A DNA stretch of 64,000 nucleotides, taken from the NCBI RefSeq assembly GCF_900101675.1, contig NZ_FNKG01000001.1, positions 851,378 through 915,377 of the forward strand, read 5' to 3'. The notes below the pieces were generated by a model. The model had not been told where the DNA came from, did not search any database, and saw only the letters and a program-made list of their open reading frames with translations. Both the position numbers and the translations under genes were made by a program. Below, piece after piece: positions 33,779 to 42,724 of the stretch (its first letter is position 1; each line of letters opens with the position of its first letter). This DNA is from Curtobacterium sp. UNCCL20 (GTDB lineage: Bacteria > Actinomycetota > Actinomycetes > Actinomycetales > Microbacteriaceae).

Positions 33779-34501
33779 ATGACGGACGGACGAGTGCTCT
33801 GGGTGACCGGCGGCGGCAGCGGCATGGGGGCGGCGAGCGCCCGCGCGGCCGCCCGTGACGGGTGGACGGTGGTGCTGAGCGGACGCCGAGCCGACCGGCT
33901 CACCTCGGTGGCGGACGCGATCCGCGGGGACGGCGGTTCCGCGGACACGCTGGCGCTCGACGTGGACGATCCGGACGCCGTGGCCGGCGCGCGCGCCACA
34001 CTGCTCGCGCGGCACGGGCGGCTCGACGGGCTCGTCCTCGCGGCCGGGCGCAACAGCCCGAAGCGTCGGTGGGACGACCAGACGTTGCCGGACTTCCGCG
34101 CGATCGTCGACACGAACCTCACCGCCGTCGTCACGGTCGTCGATGCGGCACTGCCGGCCCTGCGCGACTCCGGTGGCGTGGTCGTGGTCGTGTCCTCGTA
34201 CGCCGGCTGGTCATTCCAACCGGGGGCCGGGGTCGCCTACTCGGCGTCGAAGACCGCGCTCGGCTCCGTCGTCCGGACGCTCAACCAGCAGGAGGCCGGG
34301 CACGGCGTCCGAGCGACCCACCTGTGCCCCGGCGACGTCGCCACCGACTTCCTCGACCAGCGGCCCTCGGTGCCGGACGAGGCCGCGCGCGCGGTCATGC
34401 TCCAGCCGGAGGACATCGCGCGCTCGGTCGCCTTCGTGCTCGGGGCCCCGTCGCACATGCGGGTCGACGAGCTCGTGGTCAGCCCGGTCGCCCAGCGGTG
34501 A
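33779..34501 (+). CDS. Short-chain dehydrogenase, cotranscribed with a GntR regulator
   Basis: A 240-residue SDR with cofactor loop VTGGGSGMG near 9-17, the NxAG position altered to AAGRNS, and a YSASKTALGSVV catalytic stretch near 156. The ending is short, without the usual PxDGG segment, as in several atypical SDRs. The start codon lies 63 bp from the divergent SDR with an AT-rich patch between them. Its stop overlaps the GntR gene by 4 nt, so the regulator and enzyme belong together. Confidence 0.84.
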   Translation: MTDGRVLWVTGGGSGMGAASARAAARDGWTVVLSGRRADRLTSVADAIRGDGGSADTLALDVDDPDAVAGARATLLARHGRLDGLVLAAGRNSPKRRWDDQTLPDFRAIVDTNLTAVVTVVDAALPALRDSGGVVVVVSSYAGWSFQPGAGVAYSASKTALGSVVRTLNQQEAGHGVRATHLCPGDVATDFLDQRPSVPDEAARAVMLQPEDIARSVAFVLGAPSHMRVDELVVSPVAQR

Positions 34502-35151
34502 TCTTCGACCGGGTGCTCGACGGACTCGGTTCCGCGATCGTCCACGGGTCCCTCCCGGCCGGGCACCGCGACAGCATCGACGGGTTCGTCTCCCGAACCG
34601 GCTCCAGCCGCAGCATCGTCCGCGAGGCGGTCCGGGTCCTCGTCGCGCTCGGCCTGCTCAGTGCGGGCCGTCGCGTCGGGCTCCGGGTCCTGCCCGCATC
34701 GGAGTGGGACGTGCTCGATCCACGCGTGATCGGATGGCGGCTCGCCGGTCCGGAGCGTGAGGTCGTCCTCGGCGAACTGCGCGCGCTCCGGCGCGCCGTC
34801 GAGCCGGTGGCGGCCGCGGCAGCCGCCGGGCGCGCGTCCGACTCGTCGCACCGTGACGGCCTGGAGGCGCTGCTCGCCGCCGCCGACCGTCTCGACGCCG
34901 CCACCGGTCCGGACGATGCGGCCACGTTCCTCCAGGCAGACCGCGAAGTCCACCGACTGGTCCTGGAGCTCTCCGGGAACGCGATGTACGGACGCCTGCA
35001 CCGCGTGGTCGCCCGGGCGCTCGACGAGCGCGCGGGCATCCGCCCCGACGCGCACGACGTCGGGCTCCACCTGGTCGTCGCGCGTGCGGTCGCCGGTGGC
35101 GACGCGAGCGGCGCGGCACGTGCCATGCAGCGGATCGTCGACCGAGCGTGA
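34498..35151 (+). CDS. GntR-family regulator with FCD domain
   Basis: A 217-residue FadR/FCD-type regulator. The winged helix covers about residues 5-68 (AIVHGSLPAGHRDSIDGFVSRTGSSRSIVREAVRVLVALGLL). The FCD ligand domain follows (about 88-210), with AVEPVAAAAAAG, FLQADREVHRLVLELSGN and a final HLVVARAVAGGDASGAARAM helix whose His and Asp positions fit metal-assisted binding of a sugar acid. GTG 34498 overlaps the SDR stop. It is a good candidate to control the surrounding sugar genes. It ends 4 nt from the convergent glycosyltransferase gene. Confidence 0.87.
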   Translation: MIFDRVLDGLGSAIVHGSLPAGHRDSIDGFVSRTGSSRSIVREAVRVLVALGLLSAGRRVGLRVLPASEWDVLDPRVIGWRLAGPEREVVLGELRALRRAVEPVAAAAAAGRASDSSHRDGLEALLAAADRLDAATGPDDAATFLQADREVHRLVLELSGNAMYGRLHRVVARALDERAGIRPDAHDVGLHLVVARAVAGGDASGAARAMQRIVDRA

Positions 35152-35154
35152 GCC

Positions 35155-36117
35155 TCAGCGGACCACGAGCCAGCTCTCCCTGCAGCGGTCGAAGTAGTCA
35201 GCCTGCACGGTCTCGAGGGACGGGCCCGCGCCGTCGATGACGGCTTCGATCGCACGTTCGTACGCTGTGGCGTCTCCGCCCGTGGAGACGAGACCGGGGT
35301 GCCCGGCCCCGAAGAGCCCGCGGAGGAAGTCGGTGTCCTCGCCGACCGTCGGCGTGCCCATCTCGACGGCTCGCAGTGACACGCCGGACTGGAAGTACTG
35401 CCGGTACGTCAACAGGTGCACCCACGAGCGGCCGAGGAGGTGCTCGAGCTCGTGCTCCGCGACGAACCGGTCCTCGACCCTCCAGCCGTCGATCTCGGGC
35501 CAGCCCCGCCCCACGATCGACGTCTCCCACCCGCGGGCGCGGAGGCGCGGTCCGAGCGCGGCGAGCAGCTCGACGTTCCGGGCCGGCTTGTACTGACCGG
35601 CGACGAGGATCGACGGCCGTGCGGTCTTCTCGACGGAGCGCTGCGTGCGGAGCATCGGGTGCAGGACGCTCTCGATCCGGTGGTGCGGAAGTGCCCGGCG
35701 GGCCATCGCGAAGGCGTTGTCGTTGGAGACGAGGACCGTCGGTCGGTGTTCCGCGGGGGCGGCGGCTGCCCAGCGACGAGACCGCTCGGAGTGCCCGTAC
35801 TGACGGCGGAGCGGAGCGGGGTCGTGCAGCATCACGTAGCGAGTGCCGTTCGGCGACGACCAGAGCCGGGTCTCGAGGAGGCCGAGGCTCGGCCACGCCT
35901 GGAGGACCGGTTGTCGCTCGGCGCGCTGGTGCCGGAGGTTGTGGACCGCGTTCGCGAGCATGCGCGCCTTGCCGAGGGCACCGGGGAGTCCCTCGACCGG
36001 ACGGGACCACGCTGCCTGGGTCGCGGAGCCCCCACCGCTCGCGAAGACGTCGTGGAGCTGTCGCTGGTAGTGGTGCTGCACGACCGGGATCGGGTCGGAG
36101 AACAGGAGGTCGATCAC
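35155..36117 (-). CDS. Glycosyltransferase (GT-B fold, family 1/4-like)
   Basis: A 320-residue protein with two Rossmann-like halves. The N-terminal half begins IDLLFSDPIPVVQHHYQRQLHDVF, and the C-terminal half has SILVAGQYKPARNVELLAALGPRLRARGW and GVSLRAVEMGTPTVGEDTDFL, the usual nucleotide-sugar-binding end of GT-B enzymes. No membrane segment is seen. The GTG at 36117 overlaps the stop of the upstream reductase gene (GTGA), so the two act together. The donor sugar is likely the product of the GDP-sugar genes around it; the acceptor is unknown. Confidence 0.82.
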   Translation of the reverse strand: MIDLLFSDPIPVVQHHYQRQLHDVFASGGGSATQAAWSRPVEGLPGALGKARMLANAVHNLRHQRAERQPVLQAWPSLGLLETRLWSSPNGTRYVMLHDPAPLRRQYGHSERSRRWAAAAPAEHRPTVLVSNDNAFAMARRALPHHRIESVLHPMLRTQRSVEKTARPSILVAGQYKPARNVELLAALGPRLRARGWETSIVGRGWPEIDGWRVEDRFVAEHELEHLLGRSWVHLLTYRQYFQSGVSLRAVEMGTPTVGEDTDFLRGLFGAGHPGLVSTGGDATAYERAIEAVIDGAGPSLETVQADYFDRCRESWLVVR

Positions 36118-37082
36118 CGCACACCTCGCGCGTACTGGTCTTCCTCGAACGCGAGGACGTCCGCGACCGTCGTCTCGAGTGCGATCTCCGGACGCCAGCC
36201 GGTGTGCGACCGGATCTTCGACGTGTCCCCGAAGATGATGGCCTCGTCCGACGGACGCAGGAGGGCTGGATCGACCGCTGTCGCAAGGGTCTGCCCCGCG
36301 GCGCGGAAGTACATCTCCAGCACTTCGGAGATGCGGTGGGCGCCGTCGGCACAGATGTTGTACACCTCGCCGGGGTGGCCGGCGAGCGAGAGGTCGCGGA
36401 GTGCCCGGACCATGTCGCGCACGTCGATGATCGCGCGCTGGGTCTCGAGGTTGCCGTGGCGGACCGGCGTTCCCTCGTGCAGGGCTCGGACGACTGCCCG
36501 GCCGAAGTCCGAGACGACGTCGTTGCGTTTCCGGGGTCCCGTGCAGTTGAAGATGCGTGCACGGACGGCCCGGATCCCGTGGTTCGCGTGGTACTGGTAC
36601 GCCAGGAGGTCCTGACTGACCTTGCTGACGCCGTAGGGGTGCAGGGGGAGCAGCGGGGTGTCCTCGGTCACCGGGACGTTCGTGGGCGTGAGGCTCGCTC
36701 CGTACTCCGCCGACGAGCACGCCACCACGACGGTCGGGTCGTACGCGGGGTCCTGCCGTCGGACGTCGAGGACCCCTTCGAACACGTTGATCGTGCCCTC
36801 GGAGTTCACCCGCATCGTCGTCCACGGATCCGACCACGACACCGTCGGCAGGCTCTGCGCAGCGAGGTGGTGGATGACCGTCGGTCGGTGCTCTGCGATC
36901 GACGCCGTCACGGCCTGCCGATCGAGGACGTCCAGCTCGCGGAACCGCACGGCGGGGTCCACGGTCGAGAGGTCGATGGTGGGGTGGAGCGAGGTCGGGA
37001 TCACGTCGTCCCCGTCGCTCAGGAGGAGTTCGGCGAGGTGGGACCCCATCATGCCGCCGGCTCCGGTGATCAACACGGTCAT
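36114..37082 (-). CDS. NAD-dependent epimerase/dehydratase, Rmd-like GDP-4-keto-6-deoxy-sugar reductase
   Basis: A 322-residue extended SDR. The cofactor loop is ITGAGGMMGSHLAELL (5-20), and HHLAAQSLPTVSWSDPWTTMRVNSEGTINVFE is typical of GDP-sugar enzymes. The active site reads CSSAEYG and HPYGVSKVSQDLLAYQYH. Because SSAEYG lacks the Glu position of the GDP-mannose dehydratase TSELYG motif, a reductase (Rmd-type) is more likely than a 4,6-dehydratase. No dehydratase is visible in the window. GAAGGAG precedes ATG 37082. It may act on GDP-heptose derivatives, which is inference. Confidence 0.8.
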   Translation of the reverse strand: MTVLITGAGGMMGSHLAELLLSDGDDVIPTSLHPTIDLSTVDPAVRFRELDVLDRQAVTASIAEHRPTVIHHLAAQSLPTVSWSDPWTTMRVNSEGTINVFEGVLDVRRQDPAYDPTVVVACSSAEYGASLTPTNVPVTEDTPLLPLHPYGVSKVSQDLLAYQYHANHGIRAVRARIFNCTGPRKRNDVVSDFGRAVVRALHEGTPVRHGNLETQRAIIDVRDMVRALRDLSLAGHPGEVYNICADGAHRISEVLEMYFRAAGQTLATAVDPALLRPSDEAIIFGDTSKIRSHTGWRPEIALETTVADVLAFEEDQYARGVR

Positions 37083-37105
37083 CGCTGCTCCTTCTGTCGG
37101 GTTCA

Positions 37106-37130
37106 GTGTATTGTATAGCATGAGATATGT
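37106..37130. promoter_or_regulatory. AT-rich divergent promoter region of the glycan genes
   Basis: An AT-rich island (GTATTGTATAGCATGAGATA within it) lies between the reductase gene (start 37082, minus) and the glycosyltransferase gene (start 37162, plus). TATACAAT on the minus strand and TATAGC on the plus strand are possible -10 elements. The island stands out in the GC-rich surroundings and resembles those at 29805, 39254 and 58307. Confidence 0.45.
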
Positions 37131-37161
37131 CATCGACCAGCACCATCGACAGGAGACAGCC

Positions 37162-38310
37162 GTGACCGATCGAGAGCAGCGGCTCCGGCCCGTTCCGGCG
37201 ACGAGCATGCGGATCGTCCCGGAACTCCGGGCTGCGCACATGGAACGTCACCGGCTCGGGACCCCTGCGGAGCTGCTGTACCTCGACACGAACTACGACC
37301 TCGCGGGCACGCCGCTCGCCGCGGGCGTCCAGCGCTTCACGATGGTGGGGGCGCTGCGACGGTTCCTGCGCACCGGAGCCACGACGCTCGAGGTCCCGGA
37401 GCCGTACTGGATCCGCTTCTGGCCGAAGCACGTCGCGCTCGTGCTGGGCTTCACGGCGGCCGGCGTGCTGCGGCGTCGGCGGCACCGCGTCGTCACGTAC
37501 GCGATGGAGAACAACGACCTCGCGACCCTGGTCGGCGGACGCCGTCGAGTTCCCGGGTGGGTCGTCCGGGCCGTCGCGCTCCTCATCGGGGGTGTCGCGC
37601 GCCTCACCCTCGACCGCATCTGCTTCGCGAGCGATGCCGCTCGGATCGCCTACGCCCGACTGCCGTTCCTCTCGGGCGTCGAACAGCGCACGACCCTCGA
37701 GCTCCCACGTGCCCACGACGCACCGGTCCGCGGTGAGCCGCTCTCGTGCGTGTTCCTCGGGGTCCTCGAGCCGCGCAAGGGGTTGCGGGGGCTCACCGCG
37801 GCGTGGTCGACCGTCGAGGCGGCGCTACCGGGCGCGCGGCTGTCGATCGTCGGTCCCGGGCCGCTGCAGGCCGAACTCGAGGCGTGGGCAGCGCTCCGCC
37901 CGGACAGTCGACGGGTGCTCGGGCGGCTGCCGCACGGCGAAGCCGGCACGGTGCTCGCGTCGGGCGCCGTGCTGGTGGCCCCGTCCGTGCCCGACGGCCG
38001 GTGGATCGAGCAGATCGGTCTCCCCATCAAGGAAGCCCTCGCCGCCGGGCTGACGGTCGTCACCACGGACCAGACCGGTCTGGCGCCCTGGCTCGACGCG
38101 CACGGGCACGAGGTCGTGGACGCGGATCCGTCCGGGCTCCCGGAGCGGCTCGCAACGGCGCTCGTCCGAGCGCTCCGCGACCCGCTCGATCGCGACGCGG
38201 TGCGCGCCGCTCTCCCGACCCGCGACGGCCGACTCGTGGCGGACGCCTGGTTGCACGAGCCCGCGAGTGGCTCGTCGTCGGACTCCGGCGTGCCCGAGGC
38301 CGACGAGTAA
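37162..38310 (+). CDS. Glycosyltransferase family 4-type (GT-B)
   Basis: A 382-residue glycosyltransferase. After a non-conserved 35 residues the N-terminal domain carries YLDTNYDLAGTPLAAGVQRFT. A hydrophobic stretch near 145-165 (VVRAVALLIGGVARLTLDRICFAS) may sit on the membrane. The C-terminal domain has CVFLGVLEPRKGLRGLTAAW, LSIVGPGPLQAELEAWA and IKEALAAGLTVVTTDQTG, the donor-binding pattern of GT4 enzymes. AGGAGA stands 6 nt before GTG 37162. It is divergent from the reductase gene and followed by the lactonase gene. Confidence 0.85.
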   Translation: MTDREQRLRPVPATSMRIVPELRAAHMERHRLGTPAELLYLDTNYDLAGTPLAAGVQRFTMVGALRRFLRTGATTLEVPEPYWIRFWPKHVALVLGFTAAGVLRRRRHRVVTYAMENNDLATLVGGRRRVPGWVVRAVALLIGGVARLTLDRICFASDAARIAYARLPFLSGVEQRTTLELPRAHDAPVRGEPLSCVFLGVLEPRKGLRGLTAAWSTVEAALPGARLSIVGPGPLQAELEAWAALRPDSRRVLGRLPHGEAGTVLASGAVLVAPSVPDGRWIEQIGLPIKEALAAGLTVVTTDQTGLAPWLDAHGHEVVDADPSGLPERLATALVRALRDPLDRDAVRAALPTRDGRLVADAWLHEPASGSSSDSGVPEADE

Positions 38311-38356
38311 GGTGCGAGCCGCAGCCGACCGCCGACAACGCCGCCATGGAGAGCAC

Positions 38357-39226
38357 ATGCCGTTCACCGACCTCGTCCCGGATCCGTCAGCGCTCGAGCG
38401 CATCGCGTCCGGCAGCACCTGGGCTGAGGGGCCGTGCTGGATCCCCACGACCCGCACGCTCCGCTGGTCCGACATCCCGGGCGACCGGATCCTGCAGTGG
38501 CACGCCGACACGGGTGGCGTCGACGCGTACGCCGAGGGCGTGGAGTTCACGAACGGCCGCACCCTCGACCGGGACGGCAGCGTCGTGCAGTGCTCGCACG
38601 GCCAGCGGCGGGTCGAGCGCGACCGGGACGGCGTCGTCACACCCGTCGTCGACACGTGGGACGGGGTGCGGCTGAACTCACCGAACGACGTCGTCGTGGC
38701 ACGCGACGGGAGCGTCTGGTTCACCGACCCCGCGTACGGCATCACGCAGCCGCGCGAAGGACACCCGGGCGAGCGCGAGTACGGCGACCACTGGGTCTTC
38801 CGGTGCGGTCCGGACGGCGAAGGGCTCCGGCCGGTGGCGGTCGACCTCGACGAGCCCAACGGCCTGGCGTTCGACCCGTCCGAGCGGGTGCTCTACGTCG
38901 CGAGCTCGTCCGCCGAGGAGCCCGTCATCCGCGCCTACGACCGGGACGGCGCCCGGCTGAAGAACGGCCGCGTGTTCGCCCGGCTCGGACCCGACGAGGG
39001 GGTGCCCGACGGCATCCGCGTCGACGTGGACGGGAACGTCTGGTCGTCCTCGCGCCGCGGCGTGGTCGTGTTCGACGCGTCCGGCGCGCGGTCGGGTGAG
39101 ATCCCCGTGCCGGAGACGGTCGCGAACCTCTGCTTCGGCGGGGAGGACGGCACGACGCTGTTCCTCGCTGCGACCACCTCGGTCTTCCGCATCGCCACGA
39201 CCACGACGGACGCCGCGGCACACTGA
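38357..39226 (+). CDS. SMP-30/gluconolactonase-family lactonase
   Basis: A 289-residue six-bladed beta-propeller. GSTWAEGPCWIPTTRTLRWSDIPGDRI near 20-46 holds the metal-binding Glu. RLNSPNDVVVARDGSVWFTDPAYGI near 100 contains the conserved Asn-Asp, and VPDGIRVDVDGNVWSS near 213 gives the third ligand region. Members hydrolyse sugar lactones using a divalent metal. With two SDRs and an FCD regulator nearby it could complete oxidation of a sugar to an aldonate. GGAGAG precedes ATG 38357. Confidence 0.88.
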   Translation: MPFTDLVPDPSALERIASGSTWAEGPCWIPTTRTLRWSDIPGDRILQWHADTGGVDAYAEGVEFTNGRTLDRDGSVVQCSHGQRRVERDRDGVVTPVVDTWDGVRLNSPNDVVVARDGSVWFTDPAYGITQPREGHPGEREYGDHWVFRCGPDGEGLRPVAVDLDEPNGLAFDPSERVLYVASSSAEEPVIRAYDRDGARLKNGRVFARLGPDEGVPDGIRVDVDGNVWSSSRRGVVVFDASGARSGEIPVPETVANLCFGGEDGTTLFLAATTSVFRIATTTTDAAAH

Positions 39227-39253
39227 CCCGCCCTCTTCCGGAACTGCACACTC

Positions 39254-39271
39254 CAATGTAGTATTTCATTG
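39254..39271 (+). promoter_or_regulatory. AT-rich dyad before the DUF1972 glycosyltransferase gene
   Basis: CAATG and CATTG flank TAGTATTT (39254-39271), a perfect 5-8-5 dyad. It includes GTATTTCA (39261-39268), the reverse complement of the TGAAATAC in front of gmhA. It lies 30-45 bp before the ATG at 39300, a typical promoter/operator position. Confidence 0.5.
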
Positions 39272-39299
39272 CAGTGATCAGGACGACGGAGGAGTGGCC

Positions 39300-40460
39300 A
39301 TGCCCGGACAAGTGGCGATCATCGGGACGCGGGGTTACCCGTCGTACTACGGCGGCTTCGAGACGGCAGTGCGGCACATCGCGCCGCACCTCGCCGACGA
39401 AGGCTGGGACGTGACCGTCTACGGCCGTCCGGGGCACGAGCGTCCCGGCGACCCGGCGATCGACACCCGCATCACCCGACGATCCACCCGCGGGTTGGAG
39501 TCGAAGTCGCTCTCCACGTTGACGTACGGACTGTCCGCGGTGCTCGACACCATCCGACGGCGCCCCGACGTGGCGCTCGTGATGAACTGCGCGAACGGGT
39601 TCTGGTTGCCGCTGCTGCGTCTGGCGGGCATCCCCACCGTGGTCAACGTGGACGGCATCGAGTGGGAACGGGCGAAGTGGGGTCGGTTCGCGAAGTCGGC
39701 GTTCCGGACCGGAGCCCGGTTCACCGCGCGGTTCGCCGACCGGCTCGTCTTCGACGCCGACGCCATCGGGCACTACTGGGCGCGGGTCTTCGGCAAACGC
39801 GGAGTGGTGATCCCGTACGGCGGGACCGAGGCCCCCGCCTCGGCGCTGCACGACGACGACCAGCACCTCACGGGCCGGCCGTTCGCGCTCGTCGTCGCCC
39901 GGTTCGTCCCGGAGAACACCGTGCCGGAGTTCCTCGCCGCCGCCGAGCGGATCGCCGAGCAGTACCCGGTGGTCATCGTGGGATCGAGCGGCTACGGCGG
40001 CGAACTCGACGACCGGGCACGCGACCTGTCGGCGCAGAACCGCGACGTCCACTGGCTCGGTCACGTGGCCGACGACGGGCGACTCTTCGCGCTGTGGCAG
40101 CACGCCGGCGCCTACTTCCACGGGCACAGCGTCGGAGGGACGAACCCCGCCCTCGTGCAGGCGATGCACTGCGGCGCACCGACGATCGCCCGGGACACCG
40201 TCTACAACCGGGAGGTCCTGGCCGACACCGGGACGACCTTCGTCGCACCGCACCCGGACGCCATCGCCGACGCGGTCCTCGCGCTGCTCGGCGACACGGC
40301 GCGGCAGGACGAGCTCCGGACCGCCGTCACGGCGCGTGCACGGGCGTCCTACACGTGGGTCGGGGTCTGCGCTGCCTACGAACGGGCGCTCGGAGAGGCC
40401 GTCGGTGCTCGTCGACCCCTGCGGAGCGGACGTGCCGAGCGGGTCGCTGCCGTATCCTGA
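39300..40460 (+). CDS. Glycosyltransferase with DUF1972 N-terminus (rhamnosyltransferase-like)
   Basis: A 386-residue GT-B enzyme. VAIIGTRGYPSYYGGFETAVRHIAPHL at 5-31 is the DUF1972 signature shared by capsule and exopolysaccharide rhamnosyl-/mannosyltransferases. NVDGIEWERAKWGRFAK near 117-133 is also characteristic. The C-terminal donor site reads ALVVARFVPENTVPEFLAAAERI and HGHSVGGTNPALVQAMHCGAP. GGAGGAG precedes the ATG. It closes the glycan gene region; the next gene (rlmC) is housekeeping. The true donor may be a GDP- or dTDP-deoxy-sugar. Confidence 0.87.
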   Translation: MPGQVAIIGTRGYPSYYGGFETAVRHIAPHLADEGWDVTVYGRPGHERPGDPAIDTRITRRSTRGLESKSLSTLTYGLSAVLDTIRRRPDVALVMNCANGFWLPLLRLAGIPTVVNVDGIEWERAKWGRFAKSAFRTGARFTARFADRLVFDADAIGHYWARVFGKRGVVIPYGGTEAPASALHDDDQHLTGRPFALVVARFVPENTVPEFLAAAERIAEQYPVVIVGSSGYGGELDDRARDLSAQNRDVHWLGHVADDGRLFALWQHAGAYFHGHSVGGTNPALVQAMHCGAPTIARDTVYNREVLADTGTTFVAPHPDAIADAVLALLGDTARQDELRTAVTARARASYTWVGVCAAYERALGEAVGARRPLRSGRAERVAAVS

Positions 40461-40467
40461 CCCAGCC

Positions 40468-41619
40468 ATGCAGTGCGACTACTTCGACCGCGGGGTGTGC
40501 CGCTCGTGCACGCTCATGGGGCAGCCGTACGCCGACCAGGTCCTCGACAAGGAGCTCCGGACGCGGGAGCTCCTGCACGCCGCCGTCGACGCCGCCGGGG
40601 GGCCGGGTTCGGTCGAGTGGCTGCCTGCGATCACCAGTCCGGAGTCGGGCTACCGCAACAAGGCGAAGATGGTCGTCGGCGGGACCGTGCAAGACCCGAC
40701 GGTCGGCATCCTGGACCACCGGCAGCGCGGTGTGGACCTCCGGCACTGCGGCATCTGCACGCCCGGCATCCAGCGCGCGCTGCCGATCCTCGCGCAGTTC
40801 ATCGCGGATGCGGGGCTCATCCCCTACGACGTCTCGGCCCGCCTGGGGGAACTGAAGTACGTGCTCGTCACGGAGTCACCCGACGGCGACCTGATGGTGC
40901 GCTTCGTCCTGCGGTCGGAGGGGCAGCTCCCACGACTCCGGCAGCACCTCGACGCACTGCGGAGTGTCCTGCCGAACGCCGTCGTCGTCACCGCCAACCT
41001 GCTGCCCGAGCACAAGGCGGTCACCGAGGGGGAGCGCGAGGTCGTGCTCACCGAGCAGGAGACCCTGCCGATGCGGCTCGGCCCGGTCACGACGCACCTC
41101 CGCCCGCAGAGCTTCTTCCAGACGAACACGCACGTGGCCACCGAGCTGTACGCGCAGGCCTCGGCGTGGATCGACGAGGTGTCGCCGGCGTCGATGTGGG
41201 ACCTGTACTGCGGCGTCGGCGGATTCGCCCTGCACGCCGCTCGCCCGGGGCGCTCGGTCACGGGCATCGAGACGAGCCGCGAGGCCATCCGCTCGGCGAA
41301 GCAGTCCGCGCGTGAGGCCGGACTCGAGGGCCTGCGGTTCGCCGCGGACGACGCGACCGAGCACGCACTCCGCACCCGTCCCGGTGGCGTCCCCGAACTG
41401 GTCCTCGTCAACCCGCCCCGGCGGGGGATCGGCGAGCAGCTGTCGACCTGGCTCGAGCAGTCCGACGTGCAGCACGTCGTCTACTCGAGCTGCAACCCGG
41501 TGACCCTGGCGAAGGACCTCGCGCGGATGCCGTCGCTGCGTCTGCGGCGCGCTCGCGTGCTCGACATGTTCCCGCAGACGGGGCACCTCGAAGCCGTGAC
41601 CCTCCTGTCCCGGAACTGA
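40468..41619 (+). CDS. rlmC: 23S rRNA (uracil-5-)-methyltransferase RlmC (RumB)
   Basis: A 383-residue SAM-dependent RNA methyltransferase; E. coli RlmC has 375 and methylates U747 of 23S rRNA. The N-terminal iron-sulfur cysteines are visible (CDYFDRGVCRSC, plus Cys in RHCGICTPG). RPQSFFQTN, WDLYCGVGGFALHAA (SAM site) and VLVNPPRRGIG follow. The catalytic Cys is in YSSCNPVTLAKDL and the general base lies in the final QTGHLEAVTLL. ATG 40468 starts right at the first cysteine motif, as in the family. Confidence 0.93.
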   Translation: MQCDYFDRGVCRSCTLMGQPYADQVLDKELRTRELLHAAVDAAGGPGSVEWLPAITSPESGYRNKAKMVVGGTVQDPTVGILDHRQRGVDLRHCGICTPGIQRALPILAQFIADAGLIPYDVSARLGELKYVLVTESPDGDLMVRFVLRSEGQLPRLRQHLDALRSVLPNAVVVTANLLPEHKAVTEGEREVVLTEQETLPMRLGPVTTHLRPQSFFQTNTHVATELYAQASAWIDEVSPASMWDLYCGVGGFALHAARPGRSVTGIETSREAIRSAKQSAREAGLEGLRFAADDATEHALRTRPGGVPELVLVNPPRRGIGEQLSTWLEQSDVQHVVYSSCNPVTLAKDLARMPSLRLRRARVLDMFPQTGHLEAVTLLSRN

Positions 41620-42654
<1,035 letters not shown>

Positions 42655-42671
42655 TCGCCCACGCTGATCCG

Positions 42672-42715
42672 ACAGCAGGACCCCCGCGACCGAACGGTCC
42701 CGGGGGTCCTGCTGT
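42672..42715. terminator. Bidirectional terminator between rpf and LCP gene
   Basis: Arms of 21 bp (42672-42692 and 42695-42715, starting ACAGCAGGACCCCCG) pair with one mismatch around AA. It lies between two convergent genes. Its sequence is different from the repeated palindrome family. Confidence 0.8.
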
Positions 42716-42724
42716 GCGTGCGAC

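Noticed and set aside
36114..37082. GDP-mannose 4,6-dehydratase (gmd)
   Set aside because: The active site reads SSAEYG, without the Glu arrangement TSELYG of dehydratases, and the length (322) fits Rmd-type reductases better.
35155..37716. An 853-codon minus-strand frame covering two genes
   Set aside because: Only the last 320 codons are a glycosyltransferase. The rest is the wrong frame through the reductase gene and antisense through the next glycosyltransferase.
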